Under the pieces are notes generated by a model that was given only the letters and a program-made list of their open reading frames with translations, was not told the DNA's origin and did not search any database. A stretch of 11,757 bases of DNA from assembly GCA_964614575.1 (NCBI GenBank), contig CAZTLX010000140.1:1-11757 (forward strand). The letters run 5' to 3'. This stretch comes from JBGTLW01 sp964614575. Lineage in GTDB: Bacteria > Planctomycetota > Phycisphaerae > Phycisphaerales > Phycisphaeraceae. The position numbers and the translations under genes are program-made. Position 1 is the stretch's first letter, and every line of letters starts with the position of its first letter. Below, piece by piece: positions 1-7,739 of the stretch.

Positions 1-186
1 TCCGGCGGCCCTTCAGGAACCGATGACCTGCATCAAGCCGTGCGCACCGCTGTCATCAATAAGCGGGCAGGCGGAATGGGGTTGATTTCCGGGCGTAAGT
101 CATTCCAGAAACCGATGGTTGAAGGCATCGAATTGCTGAATGCGATTCAGGATGTGTATTTGTCGGAGAAGGTGACGGTTGCTTGA
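1..186 (+). CDS. fbaB: Fructose-bisphosphate aldolase class I, C-terminal part (5' end outside window)
   Basis: The frame is open from base 1 to the TGA at 184-186 and gives the last 61 residues of a class I aldolase, which cleaves fructose-1,6-bisphosphate to dihydroxyacetone phosphate and glyceraldehyde-3-phosphate in the cytoplasm. The stretch AVRTAVINKRAGGMGLISGR (phosphate-binding end of the barrel) and the ending LLNAIQDVYLSEKVTVA closely match my memory of the C-terminus of E. coli FbaB (AVRTAVINKRAGGMGLILGR, then INAVQDVYL). The Schiff-base lysine lies upstream of the window and cannot be checked. The gene ends convergently with a decayed minus-strand locus whose stop is about 20 bases away, with no obvious terminator between them. 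Its base composition is visibly less GC-rich than the formate dehydrogenase genes further right. Confidence 0.92.
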   Translation, partial: SGGPSGTDDLHQAVRTAVINKRAGGMGLISGRKSFQKPMVEGIELLNAIQDVYLSEKVTVA

Positions 187-204
187 TGTAACAGAACTTC
201 GCCA

Positions 205-759
205 TCACAACATCCGTTTGAGAAAGCGTCCGGTAAGCGGCAGAATGTTTTGCCCGACACTGGCTTCCTCCAACGCATCTATGTATTCGTCGCGCAATTC
301 TATTGGAACGACCGTCCGCGGATGGTCGTCGGCTGCCATCGTGGCATTCATCGAGAAACGCCCGCAACGTCCGTTGCCGTGAATTTCGCTAAACGACCAG
401 TGCAGAACGCGGATGAGTTCAAACCGCCCGGTCAAACCTTCACCCAAACCCTGCTGCATCAGGAATTAGGCTGACCCCAATAGCACCACATGCAGGTTGG
501 TTTGGTTGGCAGTGTCCTCATCCCAGAGCATTTTGACGACCTCTGACGAGCGTGGGATTTCTTGTATCTCGTCCAGCACTAACAAGGTAGGTTGTTGGGC
601 AGCCATAATCCTTGCCAACTGCCATTGCCGCACTATTCACTGCGCATCAGGCGCGGCGGGTAAATCGGCACTGGCGTAGTGTGACTCACCGGTGAAGCCG
701 CCATTGCCCCACGCGCCAAACCGATACTCAGCCACCCGTAAGATTCCGCGCTTATACCT
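205..759 (-). pseudogene. Decayed AAA-type ATPase fused to a Fic-protein C-terminal fragment
   Basis: Read on the minus strand from 759 to 205, a single frame gives a recognisable but broken protein. The upstream part (759 to about 382) resembles the AAA/DUF4143-type ATP-binding proteins. It has ESHYASADLP, a Walker B-like LLVLDEIQEIP, then VVKMLWDEDT, NLHVVLLGSA and GRFELIRVLHWSFSE. This part is interrupted by an in-frame TGA (637-639), where relatives probably have Trp, and a TAA (466-468) just after LLGSA. The Walker A region is missing. At about 381 the similarity changes to the end of a Fic (AMP-transferase-like) protein: GNGRCGRFSMNA, then TVVPIELRDEYIDALEEASV. The Fic catalytic HPF part of HPFxxGNGR is absent. 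The frame ends at a TGA (205-207). Neither half could work. Family assignments are from memory of conserved motifs; the ATPase part is the surer one. Confidence 0.75.
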
Positions 760-765
760 TCACGC

Positions 766-1386
766 TCACAGCCGCGTGTAAATCGCAGGCCCTTCCTTGA
801 CCTCCAACGGCGGAAATAGCGGTTCCCAGCAGATCGCCAACTCCGGCAACGTGACGGAGGGGAGCTCCCCCACCGTTTCGACGACGCGATAGTGCTCGTA
901 CAAATGCTGATCCGGCTTAAGTTCCCAGACGTACACGAGGCGATCGGCGGGATGCACGGCCCAGTATTCGCGCACCCCGAACGCGGCGTACAGGCGCAGT
1001 TTGCGGATGAGATCCTTCGAGGCGGTGGACGGCGACAGCACCTCGATCACCCAATCGGGCGCGCCGCGACAGCCCTTGGCGTCGATCTTGCCGGGGTCGC
1101 AAATCACGCTGATATCAGGCTGCAATACCGTGGCGATGTCATCGTCTGCGACGCCCGGCTTCGGGAGACGGATATCGAACGGGGCGACGAAAGCCTCGCA
1201 AGGTTTGTCACGCAAGTGGGTATGAATCTGCGCGAACAGCTCGCCGACGATCCGCTGATGCTGGGTCGTCGGCGCGACCATGGCGATCGCTTCACCTTCG
1301 AGCAGTTCGTAGCGCTCCTCCTCGGGCCACTGGGCGTAGTCCTTGTAGGTGTAGCGCTGTTTCGGGTCGAGATTTTTCGCCTGCAT
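766..1386 (-). CDS. Uma2-family (DUF820) putative endonuclease, apparently intact
   Basis: A 206-residue protein of the Uma2 family, PD-(D/E)xK-fold nuclease-like proteins found in many copies in cyanobacteria and some proteobacteria; their cellular role is not established. Visible features in order are YELLEGEAIAM near the N-terminus (about 26-36), LQPDISVICD (Pro90-Asp91, the usual acidic catalytic position), APDWVIEVLSPSTASKD (Asp111, Glu115, Lys124), and the C-terminal signature REYWAVHPADRLVYVWEL. Length and motif order fit a complete family member. The ATG at 1384-1386 is preceded by a strong Shine-Dalgarno sequence, GGAGGTG on the minus strand (1394-1400), seven bases away, which supports this start. 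The stop (TGA, 766-768) lies just upstream, in the direction of transcription, of the decayed ATPase/Fic locus. Uma2 sequence appears twice more in the window (3938-4117 and 11212-11757). Confidence 0.88.
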   Translation of the reverse strand: MQAKNLDPKQRYTYKDYAQWPEEERYELLEGEAIAMVAPTTQHQRIVGELFAQIHTHLRDKPCEAFVAPFDIRLPKPGVADDDIATVLQPDISVICDPGKIDAKGCRGAPDWVIEVLSPSTASKDLIRKLRLYAAFGVREYWAVHPADRLVYVWELKPDQHLYEHYRVVETVGELPSVTLPELAICWEPLFPPLEVKEGPAIYTRL

Positions 1387-1756
1387 ATTCGAGCACCTCC
1401 GCTTTCGGCAGATTTTAGCCCGAATGATTCACCGTGGAGGCGCAATGAACGCGAAAAGCGGAGAAATCCTCGCCAACGTCATTCCAAGGTTGGTTGGTTG
1501 TTTGTAGCGAAGAAAACCGGTGCGAAGCGCGACGAAGGGACGCGGGTGTCCGGCATGGCGAACACGGTGGGTTTGCCGCTGTCGGGCTGTTCGCGGATCT
1601 GGATGTCGAGGGGCCGCAGCGCATCTCCGTTCGTTCAAAACGTCCCCCGCTTTTGCTCCGTACAACAGCATGCGACTATCCGTCGCCACCGAGTTTCGTC
1701 CCCGCGCGTGCCAGCGGTCGATAGCCCGGCGAAAACCCAAATAACCGACGCATCCC
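1387..1756. other. Gene-poor gap between Uma2 and the SNF2 gene
   Basis: These 370 bases contain no frame I can call a complete gene. They must hold the promoter of the minus-strand Uma2 gene and that of the plus-strand SNF2 gene, but I see no convincing -35/-10 pair for either. The only recognisable coding similarity is the short Mrp-like island listed separately (1539-1628, minus). The rest, including short open frames on both strands, has no motif I recognise. Confidence 0.6.
1539..1628 (-). pseudogene. Short fragment resembling the C-terminal part of Mrp/ApbC
   Basis: On the minus strand, bases 1628 to 1539 encode about 30 residues containing RPLDIQIREQPDSGKPTVFA. This is very like the LPLDIxIREQxDSGxPTV stretch near the C-terminus of the P-loop Fe-S cluster carrier Mrp/ApbC. 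The frame is closed by a TGA at 1635-1637 on one side. On the other it loses all similarity soon after MPDTR and ends at a TGA (1479-1481). No P-loop, CPHC motif or other Mrp region is visible around it, so this can only be a remnant or an isolated recombined piece. A chance resemblance is possible but unlikely given the length of the match. Confidence 0.55.
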
Positions 1757-4117
1757 ATGATTTTCTCCGAGGAAGATTTGCTGGAGATCTTTTCGGCCGA
1801 CGCGATCGCGGCCGCCAAGAGCTACGTCGATCAAGCATCGACGCCAAACGTTCAACGCGAGGGCGAAGTAATATCGTCGCTGGTGCGCACGCAGGCCGCT
1901 CCGGCGAAGCCGTTCCGGGTGTATATCCGCGTGCTGAGCACCCCTCGGGGTGGGGTCGAATTCCACGGTGAATGCAGCTGCCACACCGGGCGCAATTGCA
2001 GCCACGTATTATTGGTGCTGCTGGCTGCGCTGGCGGCAGAAACCAGCGCGGGTACAACCGCCGTCACCGGCCACGCCGCGTCGACCTCGGGCAGCCATCC
2101 GGTTCCCGGCCCGCAGCTGATCTATATTCTCGACCAAGCGGATTCGCTCGGGTGGGCGGGGGCGCTGAAAGTCAGCCTGTATACCGCGCGCAGGCTGGCC
2201 GCCGGCGGTTTCGGCCGAACCGCCGCGTTTCGCGTGAGCGAAGCCGTGCTGCGTCAACCGCCGGGATTCATCGACGCGAACGACCGGAAAATCCTGAACC
2301 TGCTGCCGCGCGACGGCGACGGCACCACCGCCCCCCTGCCCGCTTCGGCCCGCGGCCTCGCGATTCTCGAACACGTGCTCGCCAGCGGTCGTTGCTTCCA
2401 TCAGGCGCCCTCCGCCACGCCGTTAGCGTTGGGCGAGACCCGTCAAGCCACCGCGGACTGGACCCTGGATGAACCGGGCAACCAATCGTTCACGCTGCGT
2501 TGCGATTCGCCCGCCACGACGCTGTTCCTGCGCCCCGCGCCGTGTTATCTCGACCAGGCCAGCGATACCGTTGGACGATTGAAAACAGCGCTGCCCGATT
2601 CAGTGTTGTCGATGCTCGCCGACCAGCCGCCCGTCGCCCCGGAAGCCGTGGCTCAGACACGGGCGCACCTCGCGCTCCAGTTTCCCGGTCTGCCGCTGCC
2701 GGAGCTGGCCGAACTGACGATCGAGTCGGTTGACCCCGATCAACCCGTCCCGCGTCTGCGGCTTTACCGACCCGATACGGCGGCCCCATTGCACGGCGAT
2801 CTCAGTTTCGACTACGCCGGGATCACCCTCACGCGCGATAGCCGCACGAGAATCCGGCGCGGCAACCGTGTGTTCGATGTCAAACGCAATGCCGGTTGGG
2901 AAGAACACTGCCGCGCGCGGCTCGCACAGGCGGGGTTATCCCCCGAGATCACAGACCCCCGATGGACCTTTGCCACCTCGGTCGGGCCGGCGCACGAACA
3001 GCGGTTTCTGCTGCTGGAGCTGCCGCGCCTGTTGAGCGAAGGCTGGAACGTCGAAACCGCGACAGAGCTCGGCATCCGCCTCGCCGAAGCCGACGGCTGG
3101 TACGGCGAACTGAAGCCCGGGCAGTCGCAGGATGGGTTCGAGCTGGACCTCGGCATCAGTATCGATGGCAAACGAATTCCGCTGCTGCCGGCGCTGGTGA
3201 CGCTGATCGAAGCCATGCCCGAGTTGCTCTCGCGGCAGGGACTCGCGGCGCTGGATGGCGAAACGCGGCTTCACGCACCGCTCGCGGATGGCCGGCTGAT
3301 TCCACTGCCGGTGAAAAAGCTGCGCCGCGTGCTGGAAACACTGGTCGAACTCGTCGAGCCCGACGCACTGAATAAATCGGGCCGAATGGTCATGAACCGC
3401 TGGCAAGCCGCCAGTCTGGCCGAGCTGGAAGCCGACGATGACGCGGCCGGATGGCGCTGGGACGGCGACGAACATTGGCGCGAACTGGCGGACCGATTGC
3501 GCCGCATCGACGCCATTCCCGCCGTCGATCCACCGCAAGGCCTGAACGCGACGCTGCGGCGCTATCAGCAGCACGGTCTCGACTGGCTGCAATTCCTGAG
3601 CGAATTCGGTTTCGCCGGCATTCTCGCCGACGACATGGGCCTTGGTAAAACCTTGCAAACCCTGGCCCACATCCTGCTCGAAAAAGAGCGCGGCCGATCG
3701 AGCGCACCCTGCCTGATCGTTGCGCCCACCAGCCTGCTATACAATTGGCGCAGCGAGGCGAAACGCTTCGCGCCGGATCTGAAAACCCTGATCCTGCACG
3801 GCCCCCAACGGAGCGACGCGTTCGACCGCATCGCGCGGCACGATCTCGTCATTACCAGCTATGGCTTGCTGTTGCGCGACGAAGCCGAGCATACGCGGCA
3901 ACGTTATCACCTGCTCGTGCTCGACGAGGCACAGACCATGGAATACTGGCTGGTGCATCCGATGGACCGCGTCGTCACCATTTACCGCCTGCTCGGCGCG
4001 GAATACGGCAAGCCCGACGTACAGGAACTCTCCGGCGAAACCGCGATCGGCGTACTTCCGGGTGTCGTCATCGCCTGGGATGCGCTGGCGGCGCGGTTGC
4101 CGAAGCCGGAGTATTGA
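1757..4117 (+). CDS. Truncated SWIM/SNF2-family helicase fused in frame to an Uma2 C-terminal tail
   Basis: An open frame of 786 residues. The N-terminus carries a SWIM zinc finger (Cys73, Cys75, Cys81, His83; CSCHTGRNCSHV). A long middle region follows, as is usual for bacterial SWIM-SNF2 proteins. The SNF2 ATPase then begins with LRRYQQHGLDWLQFL, motif I DDMGLGKT (about 625-632, Lys631), motif Ia LIVAPTSLLYNW, and motif II LLVLDEAQT (DEAQ at 723-726). Immediately after Thr727-Met728 the sequence stops being SNF2 (IKN would be expected) and becomes EYWLVHPMDRVVTIYRL, the C-terminal signature of Uma2 proteins, ending at TGA 4115-4117. Motifs III-VI and the whole second RecA lobe are missing; full relatives are usually about 1,000 residues or more. 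ATP-driven remodelling activity is therefore not expected. No strong Shine-Dalgarno precedes the ATG, but the start fits the family. The join may be a real deletion or an assembly error. Confidence 0.85.
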   Translation: MIFSEEDLLEIFSADAIAAAKSYVDQASTPNVQREGEVISSLVRTQAAPAKPFRVYIRVLSTPRGGVEFHGECSCHTGRNCSHVLLVLLAALAAETSAGTTAVTGHAASTSGSHPVPGPQLIYILDQADSLGWAGALKVSLYTARRLAAGGFGRTAAFRVSEAVLRQPPGFIDANDRKILNLLPRDGDGTTAPLPASARGLAILEHVLASGRCFHQAPSATPLALGETRQATADWTLDEPGNQSFTLRCDSPATTLFLRPAPCYLDQASDTVGRLKTALPDSVLSMLADQPPVAPEAVAQTRAHLALQFPGLPLPELAELTIESVDPDQPVPRLRLYRPDTAAPLHGDLSFDYAGITLTRDSRTRIRRGNRVFDVKRNAGWEEHCRARLAQAGLSPEITDPRWTFATSVGPAHEQRFLLLELPRLLSEGWNVETATELGIRLAEADGWYGELKPGQSQDGFELDLGISIDGKRIPLLPALVTLIEAMPELLSRQGLAALDGETRLHAPLADGRLIPLPVKKLRRVLETLVELVEPDALNKSGRMVMNRWQAASLAELEADDDAAGWRWDGDEHWRELADRLRRIDAIPAVDPPQGLNATLRRYQQHGLDWLQFLSEFGFAGILADDMGLGKTLQTLAHILLEKERGRSSAPCLIVAPTSLLYNWRSEAKRFAPDLKTLILHGPQRSDAFDRIARHDLVITSYGLLLRDEAEHTRQRYHLLVLDEAQTMEYWLVHPMDRVVTIYRLLGAEYGKPDVQELSGETAIGVLPGVVIAWDALAARLPKPEY

Positions 4118-4119
4118 AG

Positions 4120-4154
4120 CGCGCTGGGAGCGGCGCCCTTACTCTAACAGCGCG
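4120..4154. repeat. Inverted repeat after the SNF2/Uma2 chimera
   Basis: CGCGCTG at 4120-4126 pairs with CAGCGCG at 4148-4154, enclosing 21 bases that include a short GGG/CCC pairing. It starts three bases after the stop codon, where a terminator would sit, but no T-tract follows. At most it is a weak or factor-dependent terminator. Confidence 0.3.
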
Positions 4155-4229
4155 TCGGACTCATTCCTCCGGTCGAATCCTTGCTCCCGTTCAGACCCGA
4201 TCCAAGTTGGAAATAAGGGCACCCTGACT

Positions 4230-4439
4230 TCAGCCATCCGCCTTCGCGAGCAACGTCTTCACCGCGACGACTTCAAGCCTCTCCGCCGACCATACTTTTC
4301 CGATCGACTCGCGGATGACGTCCATGCGACGAGCTTCTTTGCCCAGGGAGTCGATCATTCGGACCGGAAAATCCACGTTCACTCGCCCGTGTGCCCGATT
4401 GGGACACTTCGCGTTGGACAGAAAGCCTCTCGCTTGCAT
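4230..4439 (-). CDS. Ribbon-helix-helix (CopG/BrnA-like) small DNA-binding protein
   Basis: A 69-residue frame. The core GRVNVDFPVRMIDSLGKEAR, followed by RESIGKVWSAERLE, is the typical beta-strand, helix, helix pattern of CopG/BrnA-type ribbon-helix-helix antitoxins (relatives read RVNVDFP..., then RQSIIKVWxAERLE). Such proteins usually repress their own promoter and neutralise a toxin encoded next to them. The same frame is open further upstream to 4568, but the ATG at 4437-4439 is preferred. It is preceded on the minus strand by GAGG nine bases upstream, and the residues before it look non-coding. No BrnT-, RelE- or other toxin-like frame is visible in the flanking bases on either side, so it is an orphan here. 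It is divergent from fdnG, with about 220 bases between them. It could be a relic. Confidence 0.6.
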   Translation of the reverse strand: MQARGFLSNAKCPNRAHGRVNVDFPVRMIDSLGKEARRMDVIRESIGKVWSAERLEVVAVKTLLAKADG

Positions 4440-4602
4440 GGATCGCGACCTCGGTTTCACGTGCCCTCCGGACTGAGTTAACCGGCGCTTGTGTGACGAT
4501 GAAACACTCTGTTCCACGCCGCCAGCGCGACGGGCATCGAATCGAACACTCCGTACCACGCTCGGCATATCAGCTACTTGCAGTGATTAAATCCTGCCAA
4601 CC

Positions 4603-4617
4603 GGCATGGTGTTTGCT
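4603..4617 (+). promoter_or_regulatory. Possible sigma-54 (-24/-12) promoter of the fdn operon
   Basis: CGGCATGGTGTTTGCT at 4602-4617 fits the sigma-54 pattern TGGCAC-N5-TTGCW. The invariant GG (4603-4604) and GC (4615-4616) are exactly ten bases apart, GGCA and TTGC are matched, and two of the less critical bases differ. Transcription would begin about 12 bases downstream of the GC, some 30 bases before the fdnG ATG. No enhancer-binding activator site was identified, and short matches like this can arise by chance. Confidence 0.4.
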
Positions 4618-4661
4618 AGAGGCTAATCGATGAAGTTCACGCAATCACCACCGGAGGAGCG

Positions 4662-7600
4662 ATGGATATCACCCGACGCCAGTTCTTCAAGATCTGCGCG
4701 GCCGGTGTGGGCGGGTCCAGCCTGGCGTTGATGGGCTTTTCGCCCACCGCGGCGCTGGCCGAGGTTAGAGCCTTCAAGCTCGCCCGCACCACCGAAACCC
4801 GCAGCACCTGTCCGTATTGCTCGGTCAGTTGTGGTTTGATCATTTATAGCCTCGGTAGCAAGGCGAAGAACGCCAAGTCCGAGATCATCCATATCGAGGG
4901 CGATCCGGACCATCCGGTGAATCGCGGCACGCTGTGTCCGAAAGGGGCCGGCCTGCTCGATTTCGTGCAGAGCGAAAATCGGCTGAAGTTCCCCGAGTAC
5001 CGCGCGGCGGGCGCGACGGAATGGCAGCGGATTTCCTGGGATGAAGCCTTCACCCGCGTCGCCAAACACATGAAGGCGGATCGCGATGCGAACTTCATCA
5101 CCACCAACGCCAACGGCGTGACGGTCAACCGCTGGAACACCACAGGGATCCTGGCCAGCAGTGCTGCGAGCAACGAGGCCGGCTATCTCACCGTGAAGGT
5201 GGGACGGGGTCTCGGCATGGTGGGCATCGACACCCAAGCGAGGATCTGACACGCCCCGACGGTGGCAAGTCTTGCCCCGACGTTCGGCCGTGGCGCCATG
5301 ACCAATCACTGGGTCGACATCAAGAATGCCGATCTCGTGCTCATCATGGGCGGCAACGCCGCCGAAGCACACCCGTGTGGATTCAAATGGGTCACCGAGG
5401 CCAAGCAGCACCGCAAGGCGCGGCTGATCGTGGTCGACCCGCGTTTCACCCGTTCGGCCGCGGTGTCCGATGTCTACGCGCCGTTGCGAGTGGGCTCCGA
5501 CCTCGCGTTCCTCGGCGGGTTGATCAACTATCTGCTCGCCAACGACAAGCTTCACCACGATTATGTCCGCCAGTACACCAACGCGACCTTCCTGGTACGC
5601 GATGACTATGAGTTCACGGACGGCATCTTCTCGGGCTACAACGACGAGAAGCGGAGTTACGCCCGCGACAGCTGGGACTACCAGCTCGGCGACGACGGCT
5701 TCGTCAAGGTTGACGAGTCGATGCAGGATCCACGCTGCGTCTACCAGTTGATGAAGGCGCACTACAGCCGTTACACCCCGGAAGTGGTCAATCAAATCTG
5801 CGGCACGCCGAAGGATGCGTTCCTGCGGATCGCCGAGATGATCGGTGACACGTCAAGTCCCGACAAGGTGATGACGATCCTCTACGCGCTCGGCTGGACC
5901 CAGCACACCACGGGCTCGCAGACGATCCGTGCGATGGCGATGGTGCAACTTCTGCTCGGCAACATGGGCCGCGCCGGTGGCGGCGTCAACGCGCTGCGCG
6001 GACACGCCAACGTGCAAGGCATCACCGACATGTGTCTGTACTCGGACAACCTGCCCGGCTACGTCGGCGCCCCCACCGACGCCGACCCGACCCGCGAGGT
6101 GTACCTGACCAAACGCACCGGCAAACCGCTGCGCCCGGGGCAAATGGCGTTCACCCAGAACTTCCCGAAATGGCACACGAGCTTGATGAAGGCCTGGTAC
6201 GGCAACGCGGCGACCGCCGAGAACGACTTCAGCTACGACTGGCTGCCAAAAAAGGACGCCGCCTACGACGTGCTGGCGATGTTCGAGCTGATGCACAAGG
6301 GCAAGATGAACGGCTTCATCTGCCAGGGCTTCAACCCGCTGGCGGCGGTCTCCTGCGTGCAAAAGGTCGGCGAAAGCCTGTCGAAACTGAAGTACCTCGT
6401 GGTGATCGACCCGCTGGTGACCGAAACCTCGGAATTCTGGCGCGACTTCGGCGACTACAATGACGTCGACCCGGCCAGCATTCAGACCGAGGTGTTTCGG
6501 TTACCGGCGACCTGTTTCGCCGAGGACACCGGCTCCTACACCAATTCCGGTCGCGTGCTGCAATGGCACTGGGCCGCCGCGCCACCGCCCGGCGAGGCGA
6601 AGACCGACATCGACATCCTCTCGGGCCTCTTCAACAAGCTGCGCGCGATGTACCAGAAGGACGGCGGCGCCTTCCCCGATCCGGTGCTGAACCTGACCTG
6701 GAATTACGGCAACCCGCTCACGCCAGCGCCCGAGGACATCGCCCGCGAGTTCTCCGGCAAGGCGCTCGCGGACCTCACCGACCCGAAGGACGCAACCAAG
6801 GTGCTGGTCAAGGCGGGCGAGCAGCTCGCCGGATTCGGGCAATTGCGCGATGACGGCTCCACCGCGGCCGGCAACTGGCTCTATTGCGGCTCGTGGTCGC
6901 AGGCCGGCAACCTGATGGCGCGCCGCGAAACGAGCGACCCGTCCGGCCTCGGGGTCTACCCGAACTGGGGTTACTCGTGGCCCGCCAACCGGCGCGTGCT
7001 CTACAACCGCGCCGGTTGCGACCCCGCCGGCAAGCCCTGGGACGGCAAGCGCAAACTCATCGCCTGGGACGGCGCGAAGTGGGCGGGCAACGACGTTCCG
7101 GACATGCGGCCCGACGCCGCGCCGGAACAGAATGTTGGGCCGTTCATCATGCTGCCCGACGGCGTGGGCCATCTGTTCGCACTGAAGGGCATGGCCGAAG
7201 GGCCGTTCCCCGAGCACTACGAGCCGTTCGAGACCCCGCTCGGCCTCAATCCGCTGCACCCGAAGAATCCCAGGGCGACCAGCAACCCGGCGGCGCGGAT
7301 CTATAAGACCGACCTTGAACAACTCGGCAAGGTGGACAAGTTCCCCTACGCGGCGACGACCTACCGGCTCACCGAGCACCAGCACTTCTGGACCAAGAAC
7401 GTGCTCTCGACCTCGATCATGCAACCCTCGCAATTCGTCGAGATCGACGAGGAACTGGCAAAGACCAAGGGGATCGCGAACGGCGACCGGGTCAAGGTCG
7501 TTTCCAACCGCGGCGCGGTGTGGGCCACGGCGGTCGTCACCAAACGCATGCGCGCGCTCGACGTCAACGGCCAGCGCGTGCACACGGTCGGGGTGCCCAT

Positions 7601-7727
7601 TCACTGGGGTTTCGTCGGGGTCGCGAACAAGGGTTACCTCGCGAATCGGTTGACGCCGTTCGTCGGCGACGCCAACTCGCAGACGCCCGAGTACAAGGCC
7701 TTTCTGGTCGATCTCATAAAGGTGTGA
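4662..7727 (+). CDS. fdnG: Formate dehydrogenase-N alpha subunit, selenocysteine-containing
   Basis: The catalytic subunit oxidises formate to CO2 at a molybdenum bis-MGD centre in the periplasm and passes electrons to FdnH. The in-frame TGA at 5247-5249 (residue 196) is read as selenocysteine. Reading through gives 1021 residues, against about 1015 for E. coli FdnG, whose selenocysteine is also residue 196. The N-terminus TRRQFFK with a hydrophobic stretch and ALA (to about residue 33) is a Tat signal. Cys50, Cys53, Cys57 and Cys92 (CPYCSVSCG ... LCPKG) bind a 4Fe-4S cluster. Past the TGA the protein continues HAPTVASLAPTFGRGAMTNHW and stays colinear with FdnG/FdoG to the end (GFVGVANKGYLANRLTPFVG, then QTPEYKAFLVDL). 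The ATG has a strong GGAGGAG (4653-4659). The gene starts a tight operon with fdnH, 12 bases downstream. The name follows FdnG; the FdoG paralogue type cannot be excluded. Confidence 0.97.
5247..5290 (+). promoter_or_regulatory. Selenocysteine UGA codon and bacterial SECIS hairpin in fdnG
   Basis: Directly after the TGA (5247-5249) the RNA can fold into a bacterial SECIS. Pairs run GG (5261-5262) with CC (5277-5278), then an unpaired U at 5263, then GGCAA (5264-5268) with UUGCC (5272-5276), closed by the loop GUC (5269-5271). C5260-G5279 and G5258-C5281 extend the lower stem. The bulged U and the loop G-U are the features SelB recognises in E. coli fdhF/fdnG. The hairpin is within the usual distance of the codon and is also translated as coding sequence. 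Confidence 0.93.
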
Positions 7728-7739
7728 GGGAGGTGGAAC

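Noticed and set aside
892..1971. 359-codon plus-strand frame over the Uma2 gene and the start of the SNF2 gene
   Set aside because: Most of it is antisense to the Uma2 gene and the rest overlaps the SNF2 start in another frame; the residues are arginine-rich and lack motifs.
4579..4592. Fnr box (TTGAT-N4-ATCAA) upstream of fdnG
   Set aside because: The best candidate, TTGCAGTGATTAAA, matches only about three of five bases in each half, too weak to claim.
4623..5795. 390-codon minus-strand frame across the fdnG start and the TGA
   Set aside because: It overlaps the Sec codon, SECIS and Tat signal of fdnG in antisense and looks like no known family.
5262..7727. A separate gene for the part of fdnG after the TGA
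   Set aside because: The region lacks its own start signal, and the SECIS hairpin plus colinearity with FdnG show that it is one selenoprotein.
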